Positions 33,828-42,809 of a DNA stretch of 64,000 nucleotides are shown here, piece after piece. Position 1 is the first letter of the stretch, and the number at the start of each line of letters is the position of its first letter. The stretch covers positions 1,844,501-1,908,500 of the forward strand of contig NZ_JPON01000001.1 of assembly GCF_000733935.1 (NCBI RefSeq), given 5' to 3'. Position numbers and translations under genes: made by a program. The notes under the pieces are model-generated. The model made no database searches. It was not told the origin of the DNA and worked only from the letters and a program-made list of their open reading frames with translations. Origin of the DNA: Methylomarinum vadi. GTDB lineage: Bacteria; Pseudomonadota; Gammaproteobacteria; Methylococcales; Methylomonadaceae.

Positions 33828-35375
33828 TTACGCCAGTTGTGCCGCCAATGGCCCATGAACCACGACCTCGATGTTGTCGTCCGGCGCCGTTTTCAAAAAG
33901 TTTTGCAACGCCTCCCTGATATCGAAATCGATGAATTTGGCTTTCGAGGTATCGACCACCACGGTACTGTTTTCCTCTATTTCGTTGAGCAAGCGGCGTA
34001 GTAAGGCCTTGTTTAAAAAAGAAACGTCCTTGTTGAGGATCAGAGTGTAATGACCTTCCTCGTAATGCAACACGATCGACTCGCGGTAATTGGAAACAAT
34101 GACGAAATAAAGTCCGATGCATATGCCGATGACGATGCCTTGCAGTAAGTCGGTGATCAGGATGAACAACACGGTGGTCAGGAACGGCAGGAACTGGTTC
34201 CAGCCTTGCCGGTACAACGCCGCAAATTGTTGCGGTTTGGCCAGCTTGTAGCCGGTTTGCAATAAAATCGCCGCCAGACACGCCAACGGAATCAGGTTCA
34301 TGAATTGAGTCAGGAACAAAATACTCAACAACAAGAAAATACCGTGAACAAAACTAGAGACGCGGGTATGGCCCCCGGCGTTGATATTGGCCGAGCTACG
34401 CACGATGACGGCGGTGATCGGCAAACCGCCGATCAGCCCGCTGAGCATATTGCCGAATCCCTGGGCCTTCAACTCCCGGTTGGTGGGAGCGGTCCGTTTC
34501 AATGGGTCCAGTTTGTCGACCGCTTCAAGGCTGAGCAGGGTTTCCAGGCTGGCGATCACGGCCAGGGTAATGGCGGTGCTATAGATGTAAGGGTTGCTCA
34601 AGTAGCTGAAGTCGGGCAAGGTAAACAGGCTAAAGAATTCCGCCATGCTGTCCGTGACCGGCAATTGGACCAGATCGCCGTCGTTCACCACCATGGCGGG
34701 AAACCACTTCATGGCTATCGCATTATGCAAAACGCCCCAGCCGACCACCACTAACGGCCCCGGAATCAATTTGGCCAGGGGCATGCGTTTTAACAGCGGC
34801 GACTCCCAGAGCAGCAAAATCAGCAGGGAACCCGCTGTGATAATGGTGCTGCCGTACGAGATGGAGCCTATTGAATCCAATAATTCCTGGAAACTGCTGG
34901 CGGCGGTTTCGTTCATGTAGCTTTCGTCGCCCTCGAAGCCCTTGTGGTACCCCACGGCATGGGGCAATTGCTTGATAATCAGGATCAAACCGATCGCTAC
35001 CAGCATGCCTTTAATCACGGCGGATGGAAAAAAGGCACCGATGATGCCGGCGCGCAAAAAACCGAGCGCCAACTGGATGACGCCGGCCAAGACGACACTG
35101 ACCAAAAAGGCCTTATAGCTGCCCAATTGGTCGATGGCGTTGAAAACGATCACCGTCAAGCCGGCCGCCGGGCCGGAAACGCTGAGTTGGGAACCGCTGG
35201 CCCAGGACACGACGATACCGCCCACCAAGCCGGCGATCAAACCCGCGAATAACGGTGCGCCGGAAGCGAGCGCGATACCCAGACACAAAGGTAAGGCCAC
35301 CAGGAAAACCACCAAGCCGGCGGGAACATCGTGTTTCAGATTCGCTAAATAATACTCAAGATGTTTTTGGATCAT
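33828..35375 (-). CDS. SulP-family anion transporter (probable bicarbonate)
   Basis: 515 residues, with about 12-14 membrane helices in the SulP/SLC26 arrangement, opening with LKHDVPAGLVVFLVALPLCLGIALASGAPL and closing with a short STAS-like domain (about 435-515, VVVDTSKAKFIDFDI). Members move sulfate, bicarbonate or other anions. The gene overlaps the upstream beta-carbonic anhydrase gene by 4 bases (ATGA), so bicarbonate, coupled to Na+ or H+, is the most likely substrate. The helix GLPITAVIVRSSANINAGG holds the conserved substrate-site region. Confidence 0.9.
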   Translation of the reverse strand: MIQKHLEYYLANLKHDVPAGLVVFLVALPLCLGIALASGAPLFAGLIAGLVGGIVVSWASGSQLSVSGPAAGLTVIVFNAIDQLGSYKAFLVSVVLAGVIQLALGFLRAGIIGAFFPSAVIKGMLVAIGLILIIKQLPHAVGYHKGFEGDESYMNETAASSFQELLDSIGSISYGSTIITAGSLLILLLWESPLLKRMPLAKLIPGPLVVVGWGVLHNAIAMKWFPAMVVNDGDLVQLPVTDSMAEFFSLFTLPDFSYLSNPYIYSTAITLAVIASLETLLSLEAVDKLDPLKRTAPTNRELKAQGFGNMLSGLIGGLPITAVIVRSSANINAGGHTRVSSFVHGIFLLLSILFLTQFMNLIPLACLAAILLQTGYKLAKPQQFAALYRQGWNQFLPFLTTVLFILITDLLQGIVIGICIGLYFVIVSNYRESIVLHYEEGHYTLILNKDVSFLNKALLRRLLNEIEENSTVVVDTSKAKFIDFDIREALQNFLKTAPDDNIEVVVHGPLAAQLA

Positions 35376-36091
35376 AACAACCTGCCTTGATAACGAACGC
35401 CAAAATTATCGATATGCTTATATTCGGCCTCGGTAGCCGGTTGGACGTCGTCGACGTCCTCATACTGAAAAATCGGGTGGATAGTGGATTTGTCCGGGTA
35501 CAAGGTCAGCAATGGCGAAAGCATTCCGTCGTGGAGTCCGTAAACCCAACCGTGAATCACCGGACGCCGCTCTTCACTCCAGGCCTTTTGAATGATTGAG
35601 GTATGGGACAAGGAATTCACCTGTTCGATGACATTCAGTTCGACCAGCCTATTGCCCCGTTGCTTGAGGCTTCTGATGCCATCGAGCTCATGTTGGTGCA
35701 GGCGATAGGTATTTTTTATATGCATCAGCCATTTGTTGGTGATGATCGAATTTGCCGACTGCTTGTTCAATGCCGCCTGAATGCCGCCGCAGTTGTAATG
35801 GCCGCAGACGATAATATGTTTGACTTGCAGGATTTCGACCGCATATTGCAATACGCTGAGACAATTAAAATCGGTATGTATGACCTGATTGGCAATATTG
35901 CGATGGATGAATATTTCGCCAGGTTGGGCATCGACGATGATCTCGGCCGGGACCCGGCTATCGGAACAACCGATCCATAAAAACTCGGGCGTTTGGGTTT
36001 CCGCCAACTTGTCGAAAAATTTAGGATCGTTCTGCCTCTTTGCCGAAGACCATTGCTGGTTTTGTTGTAATAATTTTTCATAGGATTGCAT
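35372..36091 (-). CDS. can: Beta-carbonic anhydrase
   Basis: 239 residues; interconverts CO2 and bicarbonate in the cytoplasm. Zinc ligands are Cys42 (IGCSDSRVPAE, with the Asp44-Arg46 dyad), His98 and Cys101 (VCGHYNCGG). The plant-type beta class and length fit well. Start 36091 is taken since the protein begins in family register there (MQSYEKLLQQNQQW) and AAGGACC lies upstream; a longer frame to 36163 has no support. Forms an operon with the SulP transporter, presumably to supply or remove bicarbonate. Confidence 0.95.
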   Translation of the reverse strand: MQSYEKLLQQNQQWSSAKRQNDPKFFDKLAETQTPEFLWIGCSDSRVPAEIIVDAQPGEIFIHRNIANQVIHTDFNCLSVLQYAVEILQVKHIIVCGHYNCGGIQAALNKQSANSIITNKWLMHIKNTYRLHQHELDGIRSLKQRGNRLVELNVIEQVNSLSHTSIIQKAWSEERRPVIHGWVYGLHDGMLSPLLTLYPDKSTIHPIFQYEDVDDVQPATEAEYKHIDNFGVRYQGRLL

Positions 36092-36486
36092 GATTGGTCC
36101 TTGGTCTTGATGGATCATTTGTTTTTCAAACTGAGCGGTCTGTCTAATGATCGCCTTAATCAACGTTTTCTCGGAAAACCGAAATGCCTAAGCATCCCCG
36201 AAAATATTTCGAGACCTAGCCGGTCGACGAACAGATTTCAGTCTTGCCTACCTTCGGCGATTTACCCGCGCAAACGAAGCGGACAGTTTTGATAGTATTG
36301 TATCGATACTACCTTACAAGAACCTTTCATCCCTGCCAGAACGTTCGTCAATAATTTTGGGTTGACCGGAATGGCGCTTTTGTCCAGGAAAAGCAAGCCG
36401 AGCGGTTTCAGGTTATCGCGGGGAAGGAATGACAGAGAACCGCTAGCCCCCAGTGAGCCGAAGCCTCCCCGAATGCTGCAAGATTT
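36092..36486. other. Intergenic region without a recognisable gene
   Basis: 395 bases between the carbonic anhydrase start and the end of the Clp1/RNase-Z fusion gene. It should hold the promoter of the carbonic anhydrase operon. The part 36330-36480 has a GAACCGCTAG/AGCGGTTTC inverted pair but no T run. I see no gene, RNA or known repeat. Confidence 0.5.
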
Positions 36487-38421
36487 TTATTTAGGCGAAA
36501 CGACGCGGGAACACACGTCGCTGATTTCCCGGTAGACGGTTTCCGGGCATTTTTCGTAGCGTTTGGAAAAATGAAACGGCACCAACTGGGTGACGTCGGC
36601 AAGGGTTGCGATATTGCCGCACGCCTGGGTGGTCAGATGTCCGGTCCTGCGGGCCTGCTCGCTGTCTGCTTCGAGGAAGGACGCTTCGCAAAACATGACA
36701 TCGGCTTTATGGGCCAAGCCGGCCAAAGCCGCGCGGTTGGCATCGCTGGCGGCGAAATCGGTGGCGTAGACTAATTTTTCGCCGGGCGTCTCGGTCAACA
36801 GCGCCTCGGCGAGTTCGCCGACTTGCCGCTCGCCGTAGCCGGGCAACGGTATCAGGGCCTTGCGTTCGCCTTTGTCGGCCAATGACTTTAACCGCTTGAG
36901 CCAAGGACCGGCCGGCAGATTCAAAGTTTTAAGCGCGCTCTTGTCAACGCCGAGTTTCGCTTTGCTTTCAAAAGCATAGGCCTGCACCGGCGTGCCGTGG
37001 TCCAGCGTGACGGTGCGAACGGTGAAGGACGGCTCATCGACAATCTTCCCATCGATTATGCGCAGGTCGGGCAAGTCGCGGGATTCTCGGTAACCGGCTT
37101 GGACTTGAGTCCGCCGCAAACAAGCGCCATGAATCTCGGCGATTTCGAAACGCGGCCCGGTATCGCCTACGCGGTCCCAGAGGATACCGGCGATCAAACC
37201 GTTGATATGGTCAAGCAATCCCGGCGGACCGAACAAACGGCAGCAAGGAAAATCGCCGAGCCGGGAACGCAACAGCCACAGAAATCCGCCGATATGATCG
37301 ATATGGGCGTGACTAATGAAGACATCGCTGACTTGATGGGCGATGCGGGTCGGCAACCTGCCCGAATCGCCCAAATCGAACAACAGACTGCGTTGCTGCT
37401 GTTGCAGCCTCAGATGCAGCAAAGGATCGCCGAAGACGCCATTGATCAAGGTCGCGTAAACGCCGCGTAATTTAACCGCCGGTCTGGGTCCGCCACCGTA
37501 ATCCTTGGTCGGGTAAGGCAACGCCTCGGGCGGCGGCAGGAACTGGAGATTGGCGGCCGCGAACGGCTTGGCGCTGACCAATAAGCCGTTTTCGATGCAG
37601 GCGTCGCGCAGCAATAACGTTTTCGATGCCATCGCCAACCGCGGAAGCCTGACGCGAAGGCTGTCGGCCTGCAAGGCGATAATTTCGCCGATACCGATGG
37701 TTTTGCCGGCTTGCAAAAAGGCGCATTGCCGCCCCGCCCAGGCGTACGCCACATCCCGAGGCGGCGGCGTGCCGAGCAAATTCAGTTCCGATATGTCCAG
37801 ATTCATTTCCTTGGCGTCGCCGAAGTGGGCTCGCCAGAGTCGGGTACGCTTGTAGTCGCGGGCCTTCTTACCGGGCCGCCTTGCCTGGGGATGAGCCTCC
37901 ATCGCTAAAATGCGGACGTTCGACGCTTGCAGTTCCGGCAGCAACGGCAACGGCTTCGACCGCCTCGCCAATACCAGCACGGTATCGATGGCCAGCGACT
38001 CGACCAGGCCCATCAGGCATTCCGCGCCGGCGACACCGCGAACCATGCCCGGCGCATCGACCAGCATCAAGCCCCGCGCCGGCTTTTCGCCCAATTTTTT
38101 GACGGCGCTCACTAGCGGCAGACGAAAACGGCCGGCGTCCAGGGAGCAAAGCGCCTCGTACGCTAACACTTGCCAGCCGTCTTCCCGCCACAAACCCAAC
38201 GACACGGTCCCGGGCAGACCGAAAGCTGGCGAACCAGGATCGGCACTGATGCCACGGCACTGCCGGCCTTTGGCCGAGAGCGTCCGCGCTAATTCGCGCA
38301 TCAACGTGGATTTGCCGATGCCGGCCTCGCCGACAAGCAGAATGCGTTGCCCCGCCGCCAGCAGTTTTTCGGCAAGGGCCGAGGAATCATAGGGCAAAAT
38401 CTGTGAAACCGATCGTTCCAT
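36487..38421 (-). CDS. Fusion: Clp1-like polynucleotide kinase + RNase-Z-like hydrolase
   Basis: 644 residues. The N-terminal half (1-290) is a P-loop domain of the Clp1/Grc3 kind: Walker A LLVGEAGIGKST (29-39), then ISADPGSPAFGLPGTVSLG (58-76), very like the Clp1 signature after the second strand, and MLVDAPG (119-125). Such enzymes phosphorylate RNA 5'-hydroxyl ends. The C-terminal half (about 325-644) is a metallo-beta-lactamase fold of RNase Z type: LLFDLGDSG, metal motif ISHAHIDHIGG (369-379), VTLDHGTP, VYATDFA and the final FHFSKRY. RNase Z cuts tRNA 3' trailers. One protein thus combines RNA end cleavage with 5'-end phosphorylation, pointing to RNA maturation or repair. Monocistronic. 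Activity on RNA is inferred from family. Confidence 0.82.
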   Translation of the reverse strand: MERSVSQILPYDSSALAEKLLAAGQRILLVGEAGIGKSTLMRELARTLSAKGRQCRGISADPGSPAFGLPGTVSLGLWREDGWQVLAYEALCSLDAGRFRLPLVSAVKKLGEKPARGLMLVDAPGMVRGVAGAECLMGLVESLAIDTVLVLARRSKPLPLLPELQASNVRILAMEAHPQARRPGKKARDYKRTRLWRAHFGDAKEMNLDISELNLLGTPPPRDVAYAWAGRQCAFLQAGKTIGIGEIIALQADSLRVRLPRLAMASKTLLLRDACIENGLLVSAKPFAAANLQFLPPPEALPYPTKDYGGGPRPAVKLRGVYATLINGVFGDPLLHLRLQQQQRSLLFDLGDSGRLPTRIAHQVSDVFISHAHIDHIGGFLWLLRSRLGDFPCCRLFGPPGLLDHINGLIAGILWDRVGDTGPRFEIAEIHGACLRRTQVQAGYRESRDLPDLRIIDGKIVDEPSFTVRTVTLDHGTPVQAYAFESKAKLGVDKSALKTLNLPAGPWLKRLKSLADKGERKALIPLPGYGERQVGELAEALLTETPGEKLVYATDFAASDANRAALAGLAHKADVMFCEASFLEADSEQARRTGHLTTQACGNIATLADVTQLVPFHFSKRYEKCPETVYREISDVCSRVVSPK

Positions 38422-38706
38422 TGTCTTTAAAGATTTTTGTCAAACTAATTTTCATTATTGCGTAAAATTAGCCATGAAAGAATTAAATGTCGCTATTCAG
38501 TGAGCGGTTGAGCGTCAATTGCCTTGACGATCCGTTGCTTGCCGAACAAGTGTAGGCGGCAAGGCAGATTTTCGCTCTGACCGGCTAGCAGTCTCGCAGC
38601 CGGCATGAAGCATCGCGGAATGCAGACCCTTGATACCACGCCATCCCTACGAACCGGACACTCGCCGGTTAACTTGGCGTTCAACCCAAACTAGTAAAAA
38701 AGCATT

Positions 38707-39111
38707 ATGAAAATAGATCAAGAATATTTAAAACTAATGCTAAACACATTTATTGACTCGCCTCATTCGTTTATCTGGGTCTCGGATCTCGTGGATAGAG
38801 GGATTGAGATGGACGACAAGTTTCTTTTCCATATCCAAATTTTGGAGGACCAAGGATTCGTTGAGCCCTTGGACAAAAAAAGCGACTTGGGTTACGAAAT
38901 TTTGCTGGGTGGTCAATATAGGTGGAATAGCCGGCCATTAAGGCTGACCGCTTCGGGGCATGAGTTTGCAGAAGCCGTCAATAAATCGGAAATTTGGGAA
39001 ATAATGAAAGAAGAGTTCAAGGATTCATCATTATCCACGCTGAAATCTGCGGCAGCCACTCTGCTCAAGGCCTTTGCTAAAAAGCAAATCGACAAATACC
39101 TTCAGTTCTAA
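38707..39111 (+). CDS. DUF2513-family protein
   Basis: 134 residues. The layout IDQEYLKLMLNTFID...HIQILEDQGFVEP...RLTASGHEFAEAVNK, IWEIMKEE fits DUF2513, a family of small proteins with a winged-helix-like fold often found in phage-related or accessory regions. No function is known. It stands alone; the 285 bases before it (38422-38706) hold no gene I can support. The AT content is higher than that of its neighbours, which suggests acquisition. Confidence 0.75.
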   Translation: MKIDQEYLKLMLNTFIDSPHSFIWVSDLVDRGIEMDDKFLFHIQILEDQGFVEPLDKKSDLGYEILLGGQYRWNSRPLRLTASGHEFAEAVNKSEIWEIMKEEFKDSSLSTLKSAAATLLKAFAKKQIDKYLQF

Positions 39112-39366
39112 AACGTGCCGCTAAATGGCCTAAAGCCAGCCCCTCGATCAAGCGGCCGATCTACCCGGATAATCGGGAGTATTTAGCGTCCAGGCCCCGC
39201 TCTTCGGTCGTGATGCGGCCTTCGGTTTTTTATTGCTTTTCTCATACTGCCCGGGCTAACGGCTCACTCGAAACCCGGATTTTGCTTGCGTATCACTTTT
39301 TGCTGCGGAAATGGGCGCGACCGACTACAATCGAACCATAATCCGATTGCAGCGGGAGACGGTGCC

Positions 39367-40656
39367 ATGAGATACGACGATATTCCGAACTTGAATAACT
39401 GGAAAGCCGATGCATTTGTTATTCACAAACTTCCCTTGGACCCGATAGTCAGGGATATCGACGACATGTTGGTGAAATACCAACAGGCATTTTCGCCGAT
39501 GGCCAAGCGAAACCTGTTGGCCGACCTGGAACGGAGCTGTTTGGCATGGAAACCGCCGAAGCCCAAGAATGTCGCGATGGATGCGTTGCTGGAGGTGGTC
39601 AGAAGAAAGCTGGCGTATTCCGGTTCGGTCGCTCATACCTACGATAACGCGGTGTGCATCAGTTACAGCGTAACAACCGGCGCGTTTGAAGGCAATACTA
39701 ACATCGTCAAGTATCAAGGCCAGCTGGACGATGAACAAGATATGCGGGAACGGGTGCAACAAATGAAAGCCGCGGTCAATCAGGCTTACAATTTTGTTCC
39801 GCCGGCCTCGCGAAACGATGACAAGACCCTGAAGATATTCATGGCGCCCGAGTTTTTCTTCCGTGGCCGCTATGGCGCCTATCCGCCGGAACTTGTGTCG
39901 CAAATTTTGCCACTGTTACGGAGCGGCGACAATGGGACCGGCAAACCGCTATTCAAGGATTGGTTGTTTATATTCGGTACGGCGATTTCCGCGGCCATCG
40001 ACGCTCGGCAATATTGTTTTACCTGCCACTCCGGACAGCACATCGTTTTTCAACGCGACCCGACAAATCCCAGCCGAACGATTGCAAAATGTTCCAAGGG
40101 AGCGGCACACGATGTTCGGGAGGGTATTTATGGTGCAATCATCGATAATGTGGCGCTGATTCAGAAAGGTTCCGAGGACCACTTGGTGGCCAAGGAATTC
40201 ATCTCTGGCATCGATTTTAGAGACATAAAAGACGGCAAAGGGCCTTTCGTGTCAATGAACAATGCGGGGGTCCGGCAAGATATGCCACCGTTGAGCACGG
40301 AAGGCGCTCGCGGCAGCGGAATCACCTCCAAGTTTACCGACGAACGCATGGGAGGCGGCGTCTTTAATATCGACGGCATCACCTTCGGCATGGAAATTTG
40401 CCTGGATCATGCCGAACATAAACTCAGCGCGGCAGGTAACCTGCAAATATTGCTCATTCCTTCGGCCGGCATGGAGATCGAACCTGGGCACACGATCATC
40501 GACGGCATCTCTTTCAATGTCGATGGCTTACGGGCGGAGGGCGACGTCCTGCTGCGCAGCGGCGCGGGCGTGCGGCCCTCGAAAACACGACATTCGTTAA
40601 ACGGGATAAAGGGAGATATTGAAGTATTTCAATCTGTACCAATCCCTTATGTTTAG
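39367..40656 (+). CDS. Nitrilase-superfamily-like hydrolase
   Basis: 429 residues from ATG 39367, preceded by GGGAGACGG. The order of nitrilase catalytic residues is visible: Glu162 in FMAPEFFFRG, a candidate Lys267 in NVALIQKG, and nucleophile Cys345 in FGMEICLDHAE, with FGTAISA before the Lys as in the family core. It is far longer than usual (about 270-300), with an extra N-terminal region (1-90) and an insert holding a CxxC-like pair (YCFTCHSGQH and KCSKG) that may bind metal. Substrate is unknown; amidase, nitrilase or acyltransferase activity is possible. Monocistronic. Confidence 0.7.
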   Translation: MRYDDIPNLNNWKADAFVIHKLPLDPIVRDIDDMLVKYQQAFSPMAKRNLLADLERSCLAWKPPKPKNVAMDALLEVVRRKLAYSGSVAHTYDNAVCISYSVTTGAFEGNTNIVKYQGQLDDEQDMRERVQQMKAAVNQAYNFVPPASRNDDKTLKIFMAPEFFFRGRYGAYPPELVSQILPLLRSGDNGTGKPLFKDWLFIFGTAISAAIDARQYCFTCHSGQHIVFQRDPTNPSRTIAKCSKGAAHDVREGIYGAIIDNVALIQKGSEDHLVAKEFISGIDFRDIKDGKGPFVSMNNAGVRQDMPPLSTEGARGSGITSKFTDERMGGGVFNIDGITFGMEICLDHAEHKLSAAGNLQILLIPSAGMEIEPGHTIIDGISFNVDGLRAEGDVLLRSGAGVRPSKTRHSLNGIKGDIEVFQSVPIPYV

Positions 40657-40712
40657 TCTCGTAGCAGGGCCTCGGAACCGCGCCATCCCGACTTCCGCTA
40701 GCCAGGCACGAA

Positions 40713-41651
40713 CTAACTGGATAATTTCAGCTCATCCAACAGATTTTTGAATTGCTCGATTCCATCCTTGACCACATGGGCATTCAATTCGGCGGCCAGA
40801 GCCTGATATTTATAGGCCAAGCGACCGCCAATGATGAAGGCGGTCCGTTCCGGGATCAGTTTTTTCAACTTTCGTAGTTCGCGGCTGGTATTCAGACTGT
40901 CGCTATCGAAGCTGATGCTTAACGCGACGGCTTGAGCATTTTGATATTTCACCGCAACCGCGACTTCTTCGGCCGGCAAATCCGGCCCCAGATAGGTCAC
41001 TTGCCAGCCTTTGAATTCCGCGACAATGGAGGCCAACAAGGCGCCCAGTTCGTGTTGATTGCCGATCGGCGTGGCCAGCACCAGTTGCGGCGCATCGGCA
41101 TCGCGCGGCTCGTTACTGCGCAGAATGTAAGCCATCGAGCGAATGATCGCGGAAGCCATGTGTTCCTGCGCCGGCCGCAGCTTGCCCATTTGCCAGTGCT
41201 CTCCGATTTGCTGTAGCAACGGCGTCAACAGCGCTTCGATGAAGACCAGTGTTCCCAGTTCCAGCAAGGCGTTTTCAAACTGCTTTTCCAAGCTGCGCGA
41301 ATCGAAACTGTCGATAGCCGCCAAGCATTTCCGTAAATAGTCTTCGCATAAATGCCGCTGGTCTTTGTGTATCGGGGTGGCGTTAGTGTCGCTAATGTCG
41401 GGCGTTATTAAATGCCGTAATTGTTCGATCGACAAGCCGGCTATTTGACCGATGCTGTGGCCATGCTGGGTAGCAAGGTGCAGCAGTTTGAGTTTGACGA
41501 TATCGTCGTCCGAATAAAGTCGTTGCTTGCCGTCGCTTCGGCTAGGTTCGATCGCTTTGTAGCGGCGTTCCCAAGCCCTGATCAAGTCGGGTTTGACGCC
41601 GGAACGTTTGGAAACGGTACCAATTAAATATTGCGGCTGAGGGTCGGACAT
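40713..41651 (-). CDS. CarH/LitR-type B12-dependent photoreceptor repressor
   Basis: 312 residues. The N-terminal MerR-type domain (8-80: LIGTVSKRSGVKPDLIRAWE, then RRY) binds DNA. The C-terminal part (95-312) is a cobalamin-binding module with the CarH signature W-x9-E-H (Trp153, Glu163, His164) and the lower-ligand motif NQHELG (His200). In such proteins adenosyl-B12 promotes DNA binding in the dark, and light breaks the Co-C bond and frees the operator. The residue after Trp153 is Gln, where the Thermus protein has a His that ligates cobalt after light, so the photochemistry may differ. It is divergent from the membrane-protein genes at 41960-44459, its likely targets. Confidence 0.88.
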   Translation of the reverse strand: MSDPQPQYLIGTVSKRSGVKPDLIRAWERRYKAIEPSRSDGKQRLYSDDDIVKLKLLHLATQHGHSIGQIAGLSIEQLRHLITPDISDTNATPIHKDQRHLCEDYLRKCLAAIDSFDSRSLEKQFENALLELGTLVFIEALLTPLLQQIGEHWQMGKLRPAQEHMASAIIRSMAYILRSNEPRDADAPQLVLATPIGNQHELGALLASIVAEFKGWQVTYLGPDLPAEEVAVAVKYQNAQAVALSISFDSDSLNTSRELRKLKKLIPERTAFIIGGRLAYKYQALAAELNAHVVKDGIEQFKNLLDELKLSS

Positions 41652-41919
41652 AAAACATTCTCGAAAAATCATCATTGAAAGTTGAACATGCCTTCGGGCA
41701 GATCCGTCGATCATCGATGGGAAATTATTTGCTTGGCATTGTCTCTTAACAAGATCTTGACAAAATTATTCGACATTAGCATTACATTTCCTGACATTAT
41801 TGGATTTAATATACCTGCAAGCAAGCAATTGTCCAAATTCTGTTTAAGTTTTTATTGACAGAAGCGCTTTTCACGATAAATTGATCATTGCCTTAGGGCG
41901 AATATCCTCTTCTATTTTT
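41652..41919. promoter_or_regulatory. Divergent control region beside the CarH-type gene
   Basis: AT-rich region between the repressor and the membrane-protein genes. The motif TGACA occurs near 41758 (in TTGACA), 41791 and, as CGACA, at 41771, on one strand. TTGACA (41757-41762) would be a perfect -35, with a weak -10 (CATTAC) 17 bases later. These repeated motifs could be the operator. Assignment is tentative. Confidence 0.4.
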
Positions 41920-41945
41920 CCCTCCTCTCTTAGGAGGGTCTTTTT
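41920..41945 (+). terminator. Terminator-like hairpin in the leader of the 41960 gene
   Basis: CCCTCCT (41920-41926) pairs with AGGAGGG (41932-41938), followed by TCTTTTT. It sits 15 bases before the ATG of the next gene and includes an AGGAGG that could also be read as a ribosome site. It may act as an attenuator or end a short leader RNA. Confidence 0.6.
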
Positions 41946-41959
41946 AAGGTCGGTTTGTT

Positions 41960-42394
41960 ATGTTGCGATTGAAAGCTTACTTTTCTCAAGCCATCGAGGT
42001 CATCATTAAGACTAATTTTGCCGTTGCAATTGTTTTGATAATCGGCGTACCGGCGATGACGATATTCGGTGACTATTCCTTGTTCGAAGACAACAACGAA
42101 CTATACGGACCATTGGCGAATAATTTGCTTTTCATGCTGATTTATTTGGCCCTGGCGGAAATAAACATCGTGCTGTATTGCTGGTATCGGGAAAAACAGT
42201 CCCTAATGGTCTGGGTTGGCTTCTTTCATATCTTGACCATCGGCGGTTTGGAGTTCTACAGCAACATCAATCAAATTCCCGTGGATCCTTCCTATGATCT
42301 GTTTTTCCTTTATGAAGGCGTTTCCCATATCTTACTGGGCTTTCTATACATGCTGAAAAGCGGCCTGCTCGGCCGTCATGAACTCCGTTTTTGA
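41960..42394 (+). CDS. Integral membrane protein, four helices
   Basis: 144 residues with four hydrophobic helices: about 13-34, 48-70, 78-98 and 115-137. There are no obvious catalytic motifs. The acidic loop FEDNNELYGP lies between helices 1 and 2. It begins downstream of a terminator-like hairpin and divergently from the CarH-type repressor, so it may be induced by light. Not assigned to a family. Confidence 0.7.
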   Translation: MLRLKAYFSQAIEVIIKTNFAVAIVLIIGVPAMTIFGDYSLFEDNNELYGPLANNLLFMLIYLALAEINIVLYCWYREKQSLMVWVGFFHILTIGGLEFYSNINQIPVDPSYDLFFLYEGVSHILLGFLYMLKSGLLGRHELRF

Positions 42395-42809
42395 CCTATC
42401 CGCCTTACCTTCATCGAGGACATCCGGAATGCTGAAAATTTCCGGGCTTACGAGAATGGCCCGGCTGACCGATTTGCAAGCCAATCGGAGCGGCCGGACT
42501 AATTCCGACCGATCAGTTTGGCGGCGACTTGCATCCATCCGGACATAGAACAATCCGCCTATCCTTCCCACAATATCGCTACCTTCTCGCATCGTCCCAG
42601 CAACTTAATCCGCTTGACGACGAACTTGCGGACCGCTTGCTTGACTTGCCGATGAATCAAGGATTTCTATTGTCTCAAGCACAATAAAGCGCCGCGACTG
42701 ATCCAAGTTTAAAATTTCAAAAAATTCAATCCTTTGTCTAAACTGTTCGAGAATGGGTGGCCAACAATTGACGACCTGGACAATAACAATAAACAAAAAA
42801 GGGCTATCA
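42395..42809. other. Intergenic region without a recognisable gene
   Basis: 415 bases between two membrane-protein genes. Open frames are short and lack ribosome sites. GCGGCCGGAC and CCGGGCTTACGAGAATGGCC give modest GC-rich inverted pieces. TTGACT at about 42640 with CTATTG downstream might be a promoter for the next gene. Nothing firmer is seen. Confidence 0.4.
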
